Below are positions 18,236 through 25,559 of a stretch of 38,312 nt of DNA, piece after piece. The stretch's first letter is position 1, and each line of letters starts with the position of its first letter. Both the position numbers and the translations under genes were made by a program. This DNA is from an uncultured Muriicola sp. (lineage in GTDB: Bacteria > Bacteroidota > Bacteroidia > Flavobacteriales > Flavobacteriaceae). The stretch covers positions 1 to 38,312 of the forward strand of contig NZ_CAMYKH010000037.1 in the NCBI RefSeq assembly GCF_947258935.1, given 5' to 3'. The notes below the pieces were generated by a model. The model was not told the DNA's origin, made no database searches, and worked only from the letters and a program-made list of their open reading frames with translations.

Positions 18236-18934
18236 TTATAATATTTGGTGGTCTGCAAAACTAAAAAAGGCCTTCTCAGTGATGATCAGATGATCCAAAA
18301 CCTTTATATCCAAAGCTTGGGCAGCCGTCTGTAGTTTTGCCGTGATCTTTTTATCTGCTTCACTGGGTTTGAGAATACCTGAAGGATGATTATGTGCAAG
18401 AATAAGGGAAACGGCCCCAAGCTCCAGGGCTTTTTTTAATACCAATCTGCTATCTACCATTGTACCGGTAATACCACCCTTGCTCAATTGTGATTTATGA
18501 AGAATAGTATTGGCATTATTTAAATAGAGGATCCAGAATTCCTCATGTTCTAATTCTCCTAAAATGGGCTGCAAAACTGCATAGACGTCTTCACTCCCTG
18601 TGATCTTTGTTACTTTTATTTCACGCTCTTCCCTTCTCCTCCTACCTACCTCTAAAGCCGCTGCTATTGCCACCGCCTTGGCTTCGCCAATTCCTTTAAA
18701 CTGCATGAGTTGTCTAACAGAGATTTTTCCTAGGACGCTGAGATTATTATTAGCGCTTTTTAATATCCTTTTGGCAAGACTAACCGCACTCTCATCCCTG
18801 CTGCCCGAACCTATTAAAATAGCCAATAATTCAGCATCAGAAAGAACACTCCTTCCTTTATGGAGTAATTTTTCACGTGGCTTATCATCATCGGCCCACG
18901 ACTTAATAGAAAAAGAAGCCCGCTTTTTTTGCAT
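18236..18934 (-). CDS. radC: RadC-family JAB/MPN-domain protein
   Basis: A 232-residue RadC protein with an N-terminal helix-hairpin-helix part (LMQFKGIGEAKAVAIAAALE) and a C-terminal MPN/JAMM domain whose metal motif is HNHPSG followed by PSEAD. RadC was named for DNA repair, but its biochemical role is unresolved. The ATG at 18934 yields MQKKRASFSIKSWADDDKPREKLL, matching the usual RadC N terminus; an ATG at 18970 would add 12 residues. A -7-like TATCTTTA (minus strand, 18945-18938) ends 3 bases before the chosen ATG, supporting it and suggesting a leaderless transcript. It heads the radC-deacetylase-yjjG operon and diverges from the DUF1569 gene. Confidence 0.93.
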   Translation of the reverse strand: MQKKRASFSIKSWADDDKPREKLLHKGRSVLSDAELLAILIGSGSRDESAVSLAKRILKSANNNLSVLGKISVRQLMQFKGIGEAKAVAIAAALEVGRRRREEREIKVTKITGSEDVYAVLQPILGELEHEEFWILYLNNANTILHKSQLSKGGITGTMVDSRLVLKKALELGAVSLILAHNHPSGILKPSEADKKITAKLQTAAQALDIKVLDHLIITEKAFFSFADHQIL

Positions 18935-18998
18935 GTCTAAAGATAAACAACTAATATTTTTAATGTACATTTCTTTACTAAATTCAAAAATTTGACAA

Positions 18999-19442
18999 AT
19001 GAAATCGCTCTTCGAAAAAGCTAACTATGAAGAGATCCTTCACAGGATCGACAACTTAAAAGAATCTAACGTTGGCGAATGGGGTAAAATGAATGTTGGA
19101 CAGATGGTTTGGCACTGTCAGGTGCCATTGAAAGTGGCTATTAAGAACAAACCCACTAAAAAAATAGGAAATATTTTGATCAAATGGTTCTTTAAAAAGT
19201 CGCTTTACAATGAAAAACCATGGCGGAAAAACCTGCCCACGTCCTCCTTTGCAAGAGCCACCGAGGAAAAGGATTTTGAAAAAGAACGTGCAATTTTACG
19301 AAAGTTGGTTTCCGATTTCTATCAACTCAAAGACAGGACTGAATGGAATCCTCACCCGCTTTTTGGTGTTTTTACACATGACCAATGGGGGGCGATGCAA
19401 TACAAGCATTTAGACCATCATCTCAGGCAATTTAGAGTGTGA
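18999..19442 (+). CDS. DUF1569 family protein (DinB-like four-helix fold)
   Basis: A 147-residue protein without signal peptide or membrane segment. The pattern of FEKANYEEILHRIDNL near the start, MNVGQMVWHCQVPL (about residues 30-43) and HDQWGAMQYKHLDHHLRQF at the end matches DUF1569, a branch of the DinB/YfiT four-helix-bundle superfamily; the three His clusters are candidate metal ligands. Some superfamily members are thiol- or metal-dependent transferases, but this branch has no assigned function. It diverges from radC over a 64-base gap and is closed by a terminator 20 bases after its stop. Confidence 0.85.
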   Translation: MKSLFEKANYEEILHRIDNLKESNVGEWGKMNVGQMVWHCQVPLKVAIKNKPTKKIGNILIKWFFKKSLYNEKPWRKNLPTSSFARATEEKDFEKERAILRKLVSDFYQLKDRTEWNPHPLFGVFTHDQWGAMQYKHLDHHLRQFRV

Positions 19443-19462
19443 TCTTCATCGTAATTGAGAAT

Positions 19463-19489
19463 AAAAAAGCCCTTACTACAAGGGCTTTT
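19463..19489. terminator. Bidirectional terminator between convergent genes
   Basis: AAAAGCCCTT (19465-19474) and AAGGGCTTTT (19480-19489) form a perfect 10-bp stem with the 5-base loop ACTAC, and outer AGAATA/TATTCT bases extend the symmetry. The A-rich left side and T-rich right side make it usable in both directions, serving the DUF1569 gene (plus) and the coiled-coil protein operon (minus). Confidence 0.9.
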
Positions 19490-19505
19490 ATTCTAATTTT
19501 TTGGC

Positions 19506-20066
19506 TTATTGCTGCTTAACAGGCTTAGTCACTTTTTCTATCTCCTCGCCTTTCTTTTTTATATTTTCCTTACCCTTTTTTATAACTACTTCCAGTTCAT
19601 TCAATTTTTCTTCTGCCTTACGGATCTTGTCCTCTTTTTGCTTTATGACTTCTTCATCAACACTTTTATCTTCCCTTTGTTTTCTTACTTTTTCTTTGGC
19701 ATCGGCGACCTTGGCACGCCCACTCCTCAATGTTTCTTCATTATCATTTAAGCTCTTTTCGGAATTTTCAATTTTTTCCTTAGCCATAGCCGCTCTATAC
19801 TGCCCAAACTCCTTTCCAGACATGTCACCTTTGTCTCTCCCATAGCCATTGCCTTTATTACTTTTTTCTTTGGCCATCTTATTATCATCCATTTCATCAT
19901 TATGGTCATCCATATCCCCTTTAACGTCCTTCTCTTTTATTTTATCCTCTGCCTTATCTTTTTGGGATTTGCCTTTCTCTTGTGACTTTCCCTGTGCGTA
20001 GGCATTTGTTCCGGAAATTGCTATTAAAAGCAGTGATACAATGATTATTCTGAGTGTGTTTTTCAT
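19506..20066 (-). CDS. Secreted, highly charged coiled-coil protein
   Basis: A 186-residue exported protein with signal peptide MKNTLRIIIVSLLLIAISG, cleaved probably after NAYA near residue 24. The mature chain has no Cys and is dominated by Lys, Glu and Asp. Residues of about 25-85 are low-complexity and probably disordered (GKSQEKGKSQKDKAEDK, MDDHNDEMDDNKM). Residues of about 90-186 form a long predicted helix with coiled-coil character (KVADAKEKVRKQREDK, KIRKAEEKLNELEVVIKK). I recognise no domain. It lies 17 bases after a tiny coiled-coil lipoprotein gene and ends at a shared terminator, so the two are probably one operon. A structural or scaffolding role in the periplasm is inferred, not shown. 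Confidence 0.85.
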   Translation of the reverse strand: MKNTLRIIIVSLLLIAISGTNAYAQGKSQEKGKSQKDKAEDKIKEKDVKGDMDDHNDEMDDNKMAKEKSNKGNGYGRDKGDMSGKEFGQYRAAMAKEKIENSEKSLNDNEETLRSGRAKVADAKEKVRKQREDKSVDEEVIKQKEDKIRKAEEKLNELEVVIKKGKENIKKKGEEIEKVTKPVKQQ

Positions 20067-20083
20067 TTTATTTATTTTATTTA

Positions 20084-20287
20084 TTATAAACTATCCAATT
20101 CTTTTAATGCTGATTCTACTTCCTCCGCTTTCTTTTCAACTTCCTCAACCGTTTGATCTATATCTTTTTCTACCGCTTCAATAGTATTGAGGTCTTTATT
20201 CAATTCTTCTTGTTCTTTTTTAGTGTCCCTGCAGGAGATAATTCCTACAAACAAAACAGACAGCAACCATACGTTTATTTTTTTCAT
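20084..20287 (-). CDS. Small Lpp-like coiled-coil lipoprotein
   Basis: A 67-residue lipoprotein. The ATG at 20287 gives the signal peptide MKKINVWLLSVLFVGIISC; an in-frame start at 20314 would only lengthen the N terminus. The 49-residue mature part is one heptad-patterned helix. Counting the Cys as 1, the core positions are L11, L15, I18, E22, I25, V29, V32, A36, V39, L43 and L46, spaced 4-3-4-3 with a single polar break. This architecture resembles Braun's lipoprotein Lpp, although the C-terminal Lys used for peptidoglycan linkage is absent (it ends KELDSL). It is the first gene of a two-gene operon with the charged secreted protein. No function is known. Confidence 0.85.
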   Translation of the reverse strand: MKKINVWLLSVLFVGIISCRDTKKEQEELNKDLNTIEAVEKDIDQTVEEVEKKAEEVESALKELDSL

Positions 20288-20394
20288 GTTTATCAAATAA
20301 TGTTTAGTAATCATTGAACGATGTGCTTATTTCGATATTGTATTGTATTTCAATTATTTAATAGCAGGTTATTAACAATTATTAGACACAATAA

Positions 20395-21753
20395 TTATTC
20401 TTCTATCAATTTTTTGACGGAATTTAAATCCAATCCACCATAGTTACCAGAACTCATAAGGAGTAATACTGTATTGTCATAATTTTGACCAAATACAAAA
20501 TCCCTGAAATCTCTTGCTGCTGTGAAAATCTTCAAATCGTTTCGCTCAAAGGATGCTGATATCTGTGCTGGGGTAACTTCTTTTAACTTTTTAATTTTTA
20601 CAGATTCTGGTAAAAAGAATACGATAGCCTCATCTGCTGTATCCAGGGCCCCTTTATATTCCTTTAAAAATTCAGCATTAAAACTACTGTATGTATGAAG
20701 CTCCAGGCAGGCAATTAATTTTCTATCCGGGTATTGTTCTTTGACCGCCAGGGTGGTTGCTGCCACCTTACTGGGCGAATGTGCAAAATCCTTATATAAA
20801 ATGGCCGTTTTCCCCTCCGCCATTTTCTCCAGGCGTTTTGAGGCTCCTTTAAAAGTAGCTATAGCCTCATAGAAATCATCTTCATCTACCCCCATGTTTT
20901 GGCAGATCCATTTTGCTCCTGCCATATTGTTTAAATTATGTTTCCCAAAAACTTCGATAGGCATGGATCCTTCAGGAGTATCCAAATAGGTCTGCCCATT
21001 TATCACTGTATATTTTGGTGTTCTATACGGAATTTTCCGAATTGAATTTGTTGTATTTTCAACGACCCTAACTACTTCTTCATCCTCCTCATTATATGTA
21101 ATACTGCCCCCGTTTACGATGTTGTCTACAAATATTTGGAATTGAGAAACATAATTTTCAAAAGTGGGGAATACATTGATGTGATCCCAGGCTATTCCAC
21201 TAAGCAAAGCAATGTTTGGCTTGTAGAGGTGAAATTTCGGTCTTTTATCTATTGGTGAAGACAAATACTCATCGCCTTCCAGGATTATAAAATCATTTTC
21301 TTCTGTAAGATGAACCATACGGTTAAAGCCTTCTAATTGCGCCCCCACCATAAAGTCAACTTCTTTTCCATGATAATTAAGCACATGCAGGATCATGGAA
21401 GTTATGGTCGTTTTTCCATGGCTACCTCCTATAACTACCCGCGTCTTGTCCTTTGATTGTTCATAGAGGAATTCGGGATACGAATAGATTGTCAATCCCA
21501 ATTCCTGCGCTCTGAGCAGTTCAGGATTATCCTCTTTTGCATGCATCCCCAGAATAACTGCATCTAGTTCTGCACCTAATTTCTCCGGAAACCAACCGAA
21601 GGACTTGGGCAATAATCCTTGTTCCTGTAACCTGGTTTTAGAAGGTTCATAGATCACATCATCACTTCCCGTAATCTGATATCCCTTATCGTGAAGTGCC
21701 AATGCCAAATTGTGCATGGCACTGCCCCCTATAGCTATAAAATGAATTTGCAT
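20395..21753 (-). CDS. mpl: UDP-N-acetylmuramate:L-alanyl-gamma-D-glutamyl-meso-diaminopimelate ligase
   Basis: A 452-residue Mur-ligase-family enzyme that joins recycled murein tripeptide to UDP-MurNAc, returning it to peptidoglycan synthesis in the cytoplasm. The ATG at 21753 gives MQIHFIAIGGSAMHNLALAL, the Mpl-type N-terminal Rossmann start; an upstream ATG at 21807 would lie beyond the promoter and is rejected. The ATP loop is GGSHGKTT (109-116), followed by the LEGDEYLSS segment, SGIAWDHINVFP and the Mur C-terminal YKDFAHSPSKV motif, which separates Mpl from MurC. Bacteroidota genomes often label it peptidoglycan synthetase. It has its own strong promoter and diverges from a methyltransferase gene. 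Confidence 0.93.
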   Translation of the reverse strand: MQIHFIAIGGSAMHNLALALHDKGYQITGSDDVIYEPSKTRLQEQGLLPKSFGWFPEKLGAELDAVILGMHAKEDNPELLRAQELGLTIYSYPEFLYEQSKDKTRVVIGGSHGKTTITSMILHVLNYHGKEVDFMVGAQLEGFNRMVHLTEENDFIILEGDEYLSSPIDKRPKFHLYKPNIALLSGIAWDHINVFPTFENYVSQFQIFVDNIVNGGSITYNEEDEEVVRVVENTTNSIRKIPYRTPKYTVINGQTYLDTPEGSMPIEVFGKHNLNNMAGAKWICQNMGVDEDDFYEAIATFKGASKRLEKMAEGKTAILYKDFAHSPSKVAATTLAVKEQYPDRKLIACLELHTYSSFNAEFLKEYKGALDTADEAIVFFLPESVKIKKLKEVTPAQISASFERNDLKIFTAARDFRDFVFGQNYDNTVLLLMSSGNYGGLDLNSVKKLIEE

Positions 21754-21772
21754 CCCGGTAACATATTTGCGG

Positions 21773-21803
21773 CAAAGATAGGCATTGAAAAGTGCAACCC
21801 AAA
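21773..21803 (-). promoter_or_regulatory. Promoter of mpl
   Basis: On the minus strand TTTG (21803-21800), a 19-base spacer and TATCTTTG (21780-21773) match the Bacteroidota consensus completely. The start codon at 21753 lies 19 bases downstream of the -7 element. The promoter excludes the longer upstream start of the same frame. Confidence 0.8.
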
Positions 21804-21815
21804 TCATTGTTTCCT

Positions 21816-22697
21816 ATGGAAACTTTCTATCTTAGTGAACCTTATTCACTTTGCTCTGTGGACCAGAAAATCAATATACATGAAACTGCTTTTGTCACTG
21901 CCTATTTCAGAGCAGGCGATAGTGCATTAAGTGGGGATAAGTATGCTCATCTCTGGGCGAACCCAATTGTTGCCAACCATGCGAAGAGGTATATTAGCGC
22001 CGTGTCTGCATATGAAGACTATGCTCATTGCCTGCGCAACCGATATTTTTATGACACTCTGAAGGAATTGATCAAAAAAGAGAACATAGAGGTCCTTATT
22101 AATTTTGGCTGCGGATTTAGTATGTATCCATTTCTACTAGACGCCTCGCTGCATTGCATAGAAATAGACATGGCAGATGTAATTGCATATAAAAAGGAGA
22201 AAACCGAAGCCTGGCAAAAAGAAGGATTATTACCATGTAGGAACATCACATTTCTTGAAGCCGATTTCAATGCGCCCTCGCTTCAAGATCTCTATAAGCA
22301 GCTGGAGGCACTAAAATCAGGAAAAAGATCTTTTATTTTGCTGGAAGGTGTTTTGTTCTTCCTGGGCAAGAGTGATACCATAAAGCTTTTCGATCTTTTT
22401 AATCGCTTACAGGGACCTGAAGAATTTCTGGCCAGTGTTTCTTTTCAACCCCAATTAGAAAAACAAGCCGTATTTAAAAAATTGATCGATTTTGTGGAAG
22501 GAAATCTAGAGAAGAATCAGCAATTTGACTATCAAACGGTGCCCGATTCATTTTATAAGGATATTGAAGGGTATACGCTGATGGATCATCAGCATACCTT
22601 TAGCCTTTCGGCACGCTACCTGCCGGAAAATAAATTACCTTTTGAAGAAATTCTTAATGAACATATGTATCTATTACAAAAGAATGTCAATTCATAA
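21816..22697 (+). CDS. Class I SAM-dependent methyltransferase, leucine-carboxyl-methyltransferase-like
   Basis: A 293-residue cytoplasmic methyltransferase resembling the PPM/LCMT family. The ATG at 21816 (METFYLSEPYSLCSVD) is preferred over one at 21792, which falls inside the divergent mpl promoter. The SAM-binding glycine loop is VLINFGCGFSMYPF (FGCG at 97-100), with an acidic end of strand 2 in HCIEIDMADV, a motif ITFLEADFN, and FILLEGVLFFL. In bacteria this family includes O-methyltransferases of small-molecule carboxylates and of uncharacterised substrates; the substrate here is unknown. It starts a tight three-gene cluster (3 bases, then 7 bases) with a cupin and an SDR protein. Confidence 0.83.
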   Translation: METFYLSEPYSLCSVDQKINIHETAFVTAYFRAGDSALSGDKYAHLWANPIVANHAKRYISAVSAYEDYAHCLRNRYFYDTLKELIKKENIEVLINFGCGFSMYPFLLDASLHCIEIDMADVIAYKKEKTEAWQKEGLLPCRNITFLEADFNAPSLQDLYKQLEALKSGKRSFILLEGVLFFLGKSDTIKLFDLFNRLQGPEEFLASVSFQPQLEKQAVFKKLIDFVEGNLEKNQQFDYQTVPDSFYKDIEGYTLMDHQHTFSLSARYLPENKLPFEEILNEHMYLLQKNVNS

Positions 22698-22700
22698 GTT

Positions 22701-23018
22701 ATGAATATACACTTGTCTGAACTAGAACCTAAGGAGATCATACCGGGATTCCATGGCAAATTGATACACGGAGAAACCATGACGCTGGCATTCTGGGATG
22801 TAGAAGAAGGTGCAAGCGTACCAGAACACTTACATGTTAATGAACAGATCATGCATGTTTTGGAAGGTAGGTTTGAGTTTACCGTAGCCGGTGAAACCAA
22901 AGTATACCTGCCTGGAGAATTGGTCGTTATTCCTTCGAATATATCGCATAGTGGAAAAGCTCTAACGGCTTGTAAAATCATGGACGTTTTTAGTCCGGTG
23001 CGAGAAGCCTATAAATAA
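22701..23018 (+). CDS. Small single-domain cupin protein
   Basis: A 105-residue cupin. Motif 1 is PEHLHVNEQIMHVLEG with metal ligands H43, H45 and E48; motif 2 is PGELVVIPSNISHSG with H83, so the usual three-His-one-Glu metal site is complete. Such small cupins can be isomerases, dioxygenases, sugar-lyase-like enzymes or mere binding proteins, and nothing here decides between them. It lies 3 bases after the methyltransferase gene and 7 bases before the SDR gene, and is surely co-transcribed with both. In Bacteroidota similar cupins are often annotated only as cupin domain-containing. Confidence 0.88.
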   Translation: MNIHLSELEPKEIIPGFHGKLIHGETMTLAFWDVEEGASVPEHLHVNEQIMHVLEGRFEFTVAGETKVYLPGELVVIPSNISHSGKALTACKIMDVFSPVREAYK

Positions 23019-23025
23019 AGATTTT

Positions 23026-23814
23026 ATGTTATTATCACTCAAAGGAAAAAATGCCCTCGTAGGAGGTAGTAGCAGGGGGATTGGTCTTGCCATTGCCCAA
23101 CAACTGGCTGAAAGTGGCGCAAGTGTCACTATTATGGCTCGTAGTGAGGCGAAGTTAAAGAAGATTGTTTCACTAATGCCTTCTAATGCAACCGGGCAGC
23201 GTCATCAGTATTTAGTGGTTGACTTCTCTAATTTTGATACCTACAAAAAGATCATTGAGGAATATTTCAATACACATAAAGTAGATATTCTTGTAAATAA
23301 TACCCAGGGACCCAAGGCAGGAACTCCTCTTGAAAAAGAAATTACAGATTATCAGGAAGCATTTGATGTAATGTTTAAGTCGGTTGTATACACTACTCAA
23401 TTGGCCATAGATCATATGAAAACAAAACAATGGGGCCGAATTATAAATGTGGCTTCTGTCTCTGTAAAGGAACCTCTCACCTATCTGGTGCTGTCTAATA
23501 CTATTAGAGCCGCCGTGGTAGCCTGGGCTAAAAGTCTTGCCACAGAAATAGGTCCTTTTAATATTACCGTAAACAACATTCTAACAGGGTATTTCGATAC
23601 CGAAAGACTTTCTGAGCTGAACCAGAAAAAAGCAGATCAACAAAAAATACCGGTCTCAGAAGTGAAAGAACATATGAAGGACCAGGTACCGCTTAAACGG
23701 CTGGGCAGGCCTGCAGAATATGGATATTTAGTAGCATTTCTAGCCTCGGAGCAAGCCTCCTATATCACCGGTGCCAGCATACCAATTGATGGGGGATTAT
23801 TGAGATCTTTATAA
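23026..23814 (+). CDS. Short-chain dehydrogenase/reductase-like protein lacking the YxxxK motif
   Basis: A 262-residue Rossmann-fold protein with the cofactor motif GGSSRGIG (13-20), NNTQGP (91-96) in place of NNAG, and the family C terminus ITGASIPIDGG. The active site is unusual. From Ser144 in INVASVS, the position 13 residues later that should be the catalytic Tyr is Ser157, and the Lys position is Arg161 (SNTIR). This matches a known SDR subgroup, similar to beta-ketoacyl reductase, that lacks a canonical tetrad. It may bind a nucleotide without standard reductase chemistry, or use other residues. It is the last gene of the methyltransferase-cupin-SDR cluster and is followed by a convergent lipoprotein gene. 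Confidence 0.88.
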   Translation: MLLSLKGKNALVGGSSRGIGLAIAQQLAESGASVTIMARSEAKLKKIVSLMPSNATGQRHQYLVVDFSNFDTYKKIIEEYFNTHKVDILVNNTQGPKAGTPLEKEITDYQEAFDVMFKSVVYTTQLAIDHMKTKQWGRIINVASVSVKEPLTYLVLSNTIRAAVVAWAKSLATEIGPFNITVNNILTGYFDTERLSELNQKKADQQKIPVSEVKEHMKDQVPLKRLGRPAEYGYLVAFLASEQASYITGASIPIDGGLLRSL

Positions 23815-23858
23815 TAGGATTGCAACTATTTTAATTGGCCACTGCACAGCTGGCACTA

Positions 23859-24377
23859 CTATTTTCTAGGTGGATATTTCATCATAACCTTTCCTACGAT
23901 CTCGTTTAAAATCTTTTCCCTTGTACTTGGAGAGGAATTCTCATTATAATTACTGGAGGTAACGGCCTGCCAAAACAAAGCGTCTTTTTGGCTATCAATA
24001 AAATCAAAAATAATTTCGCGTTCCCTGTTGGGCGATCCTATGGGCAATCCAATAGAAACACCGCCTCCAACATTTCTGCCGCCTCCCCCTACTCCAATGC
24101 CTACAGAATTATTTTGTGGCATTTGAAATTCACGCGATTCAATATTTATCAAAAAATCTGGTTCCTCAGAAGATTGAATGCCTTTTGTTTGCAAGACAGA
24201 ATCTAAGGCTCTCAGTAAACGTCGTGTATCTAACTCACTCAGCCCTGTTTGTATATCAGCATAATAATTATAGGTCCTGTAATTTGAAAAGTCGGCGTTC
24301 TTATCATAATCATAGTCTACCCGCAAACCACTACAGGCAATACACAGAAGACACAAAAAAATCAGCCAATTTCTCAT
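23859..24377 (-). CDS. DUF4136 family lipoprotein
   Basis: A 172-residue lipoprotein with signal peptide ending FLCLLCIAC (Cys15). The mature start VDYDYDKNADFSNYRTYNY is the hallmark of DUF4136: a short strand, then a D-F-S-x-Y-x-T-Y motif. A central Gly-rich stretch (about 95-115, with GVGGGGRNVGGG) matches the family pattern, followed by a segment describing self-association (LFWQAVTSS). The residues after Cys (SGLR) are not acidic, so retention on the inner face of the outer membrane is more likely than surface display. Function is unknown. It stands about 110 bases downstream of obgE on the same strand; whether it belongs to that operon is unclear. Confidence 0.9.
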   Translation of the reverse strand: MRNWLIFLCLLCIACSGLRVDYDYDKNADFSNYRTYNYYADIQTGLSELDTRRLLRALDSVLQTKGIQSSEEPDFLINIESREFQMPQNNSVGIGVGGGGRNVGGGVSIGLPIGSPNREREIIFDFIDSQKDALFWQAVTSSNYNENSSPSTREKILNEIVGKVMMKYPPRK

Positions 24378-24486
24378 AATTATAGATCCCGCAGCAGTGG
24401 ATTCCTTTTCTCTTTAAAAAAAGAACACACTTCTCTAGGTACTCTAAAATACGGAAAAATGAAATTTTAAGGGAGGGAAACGAACT

Positions 24487-25488
24487 TTAATCGTTTAAAA
24501 GAGACCACAACCTATCCTTGAGATCCTGCAATCCGTATTGGGAAACGGAGGACATAAAAAGAAAAGGAATGTCGCCAAGGTCCTTTTTAACCTCTTCACG
24601 CATTTCATCCATTAATTCTTCGTCTAGCATATCTGCTTTTGAAATAGCAACAAGCCTGTTCTTATCTAACATTTCAGGATTGTATTTACGAAGTTCATTA
24701 AGTAGGATCTCATATTCCTGAGAAATGTCCACACTATCTGCAGGGATAAGAAATAGAAGAATTGAATTTCGTTCTATATGACGCAGGAAATAATGACCAA
24801 GTCCTTTGCCTTCGGCTGCCCCTTCAATGATCCCCGGTATGTCTGCCATTACAAAACTCTTAAAATCGCGGTACTGTACAATTCCAAGGTTGGGTTTTAG
24901 GGTTGTAAATGGATAGTCTGCTATTTTAGGTTTTGCAGATGTAAGTACTGATAGCAGGGTAGATTTCCCGGCATTAGGGAACCCAACCAAACCAACATCC
25001 GCAAGCACTTTTAGCTCCAGAGTAAGATCCCGCTCAGCACCTGGTATCCCTGGTTGAGCATAACGAGGAGTTTGATTCGTAGCGGTTTTAAAGTGCCAGT
25101 TCCCTCTACCTCCTTTACCTCCTTCTAAGGCTATTTTCTCCTGGCCGTGTTCTGTTATCTCGAAAAGTACTTCCCCTGTTTCTAAATCCTTTACCACGGT
25201 TCCAAGGGGCACTTCCAGATAGATATCATTTCCATCCGCACCGGTACTCCTGCTCTTGCTCCCATGTTCCCCATGACCGGCCTTAAAATGCCTTTTGAAT
25301 TTAAAATTCAGGAGGGTCCAGAGACTTTCATTCCCTCTTAAAATAATATGGCCACCCCTACCGCCATCACCGCCATCCGGACCACCCTTGGGGACGTATT
25401 TTTCCCGGTGAAGGTGAGCAGAACCCTTGCCTCCATTGCCAGAAGCAACCGAAATCTTCACGTAATCTACGAAATTGCCTTCTGTCAT
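24487..25488 (-). CDS. obgE: GTPase Obg/CgtA, ribosome assembly factor
   Basis: A 333-residue Obg GTPase that acts late in 50S maturation and links ribosome assembly to growth state. The N-terminal Obg fold has its glycine-rich loops ([32 protein letters not shown]). The G domain has G1 GFPNAGKS (169-176), G3 [10 protein letters not shown]4 SKADM and G5 SSVS. The protein ends soon after the G domain, without the OCT extension found in Gram-positive homologues, which is normal for Bacteroidota. It lies 71 bases after the hpt-adk gene on the same strand with no terminator visible between them, so it may be co-transcribed. Confidence 0.97.
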   Translation of the reverse strand: MTEGNFVDYVKISVASGNGGKGSAHLHREKYVPKGGPDGGDGGRGGHIILRGNESLWTLLNFKFKRHFKAGHGEHGSKSRSTGADGNDIYLEVPLGTVVKDLETGEVLFEITEHGQEKIALEGGKGGRGNWHFKTATNQTPRYAQPGIPGAERDLTLELKVLADVGLVGFPNAGKSTLLSVLTSAKPKIADYPFTTLKPNLGIVQYRDFKSFVMADIPGIIEGAAEGKGLGHYFLRHIERNSILLFLIPADSVDISQEYEILLNELRKYNPEMLDKNRLVAISKADMLDEELMDEMREEVKKDLGDIPFLFMSSVSQYGLQDLKDRLWSLLND

Positions 25489-25559
25489 TTGTTAAGGGTA
25501 CTTGTTTTCCAGATACACTTCTCCACTCTATTTAAAAGACATGGAACACTGATCTATTA

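Noticed and set aside
18600-18995. Plus-strand open frame of 131 codons opposite radC
   Set aside because: Antisense to the conserved RadC domain and overlapping the DUF1569 upstream region; low-complexity Leu/Ser product.
22616-22981. Minus-strand open frame of 121 codons opposite the cupin
   Set aside because: The cupin frame has a complete metal motif and tight operon spacing; the antisense product has none.
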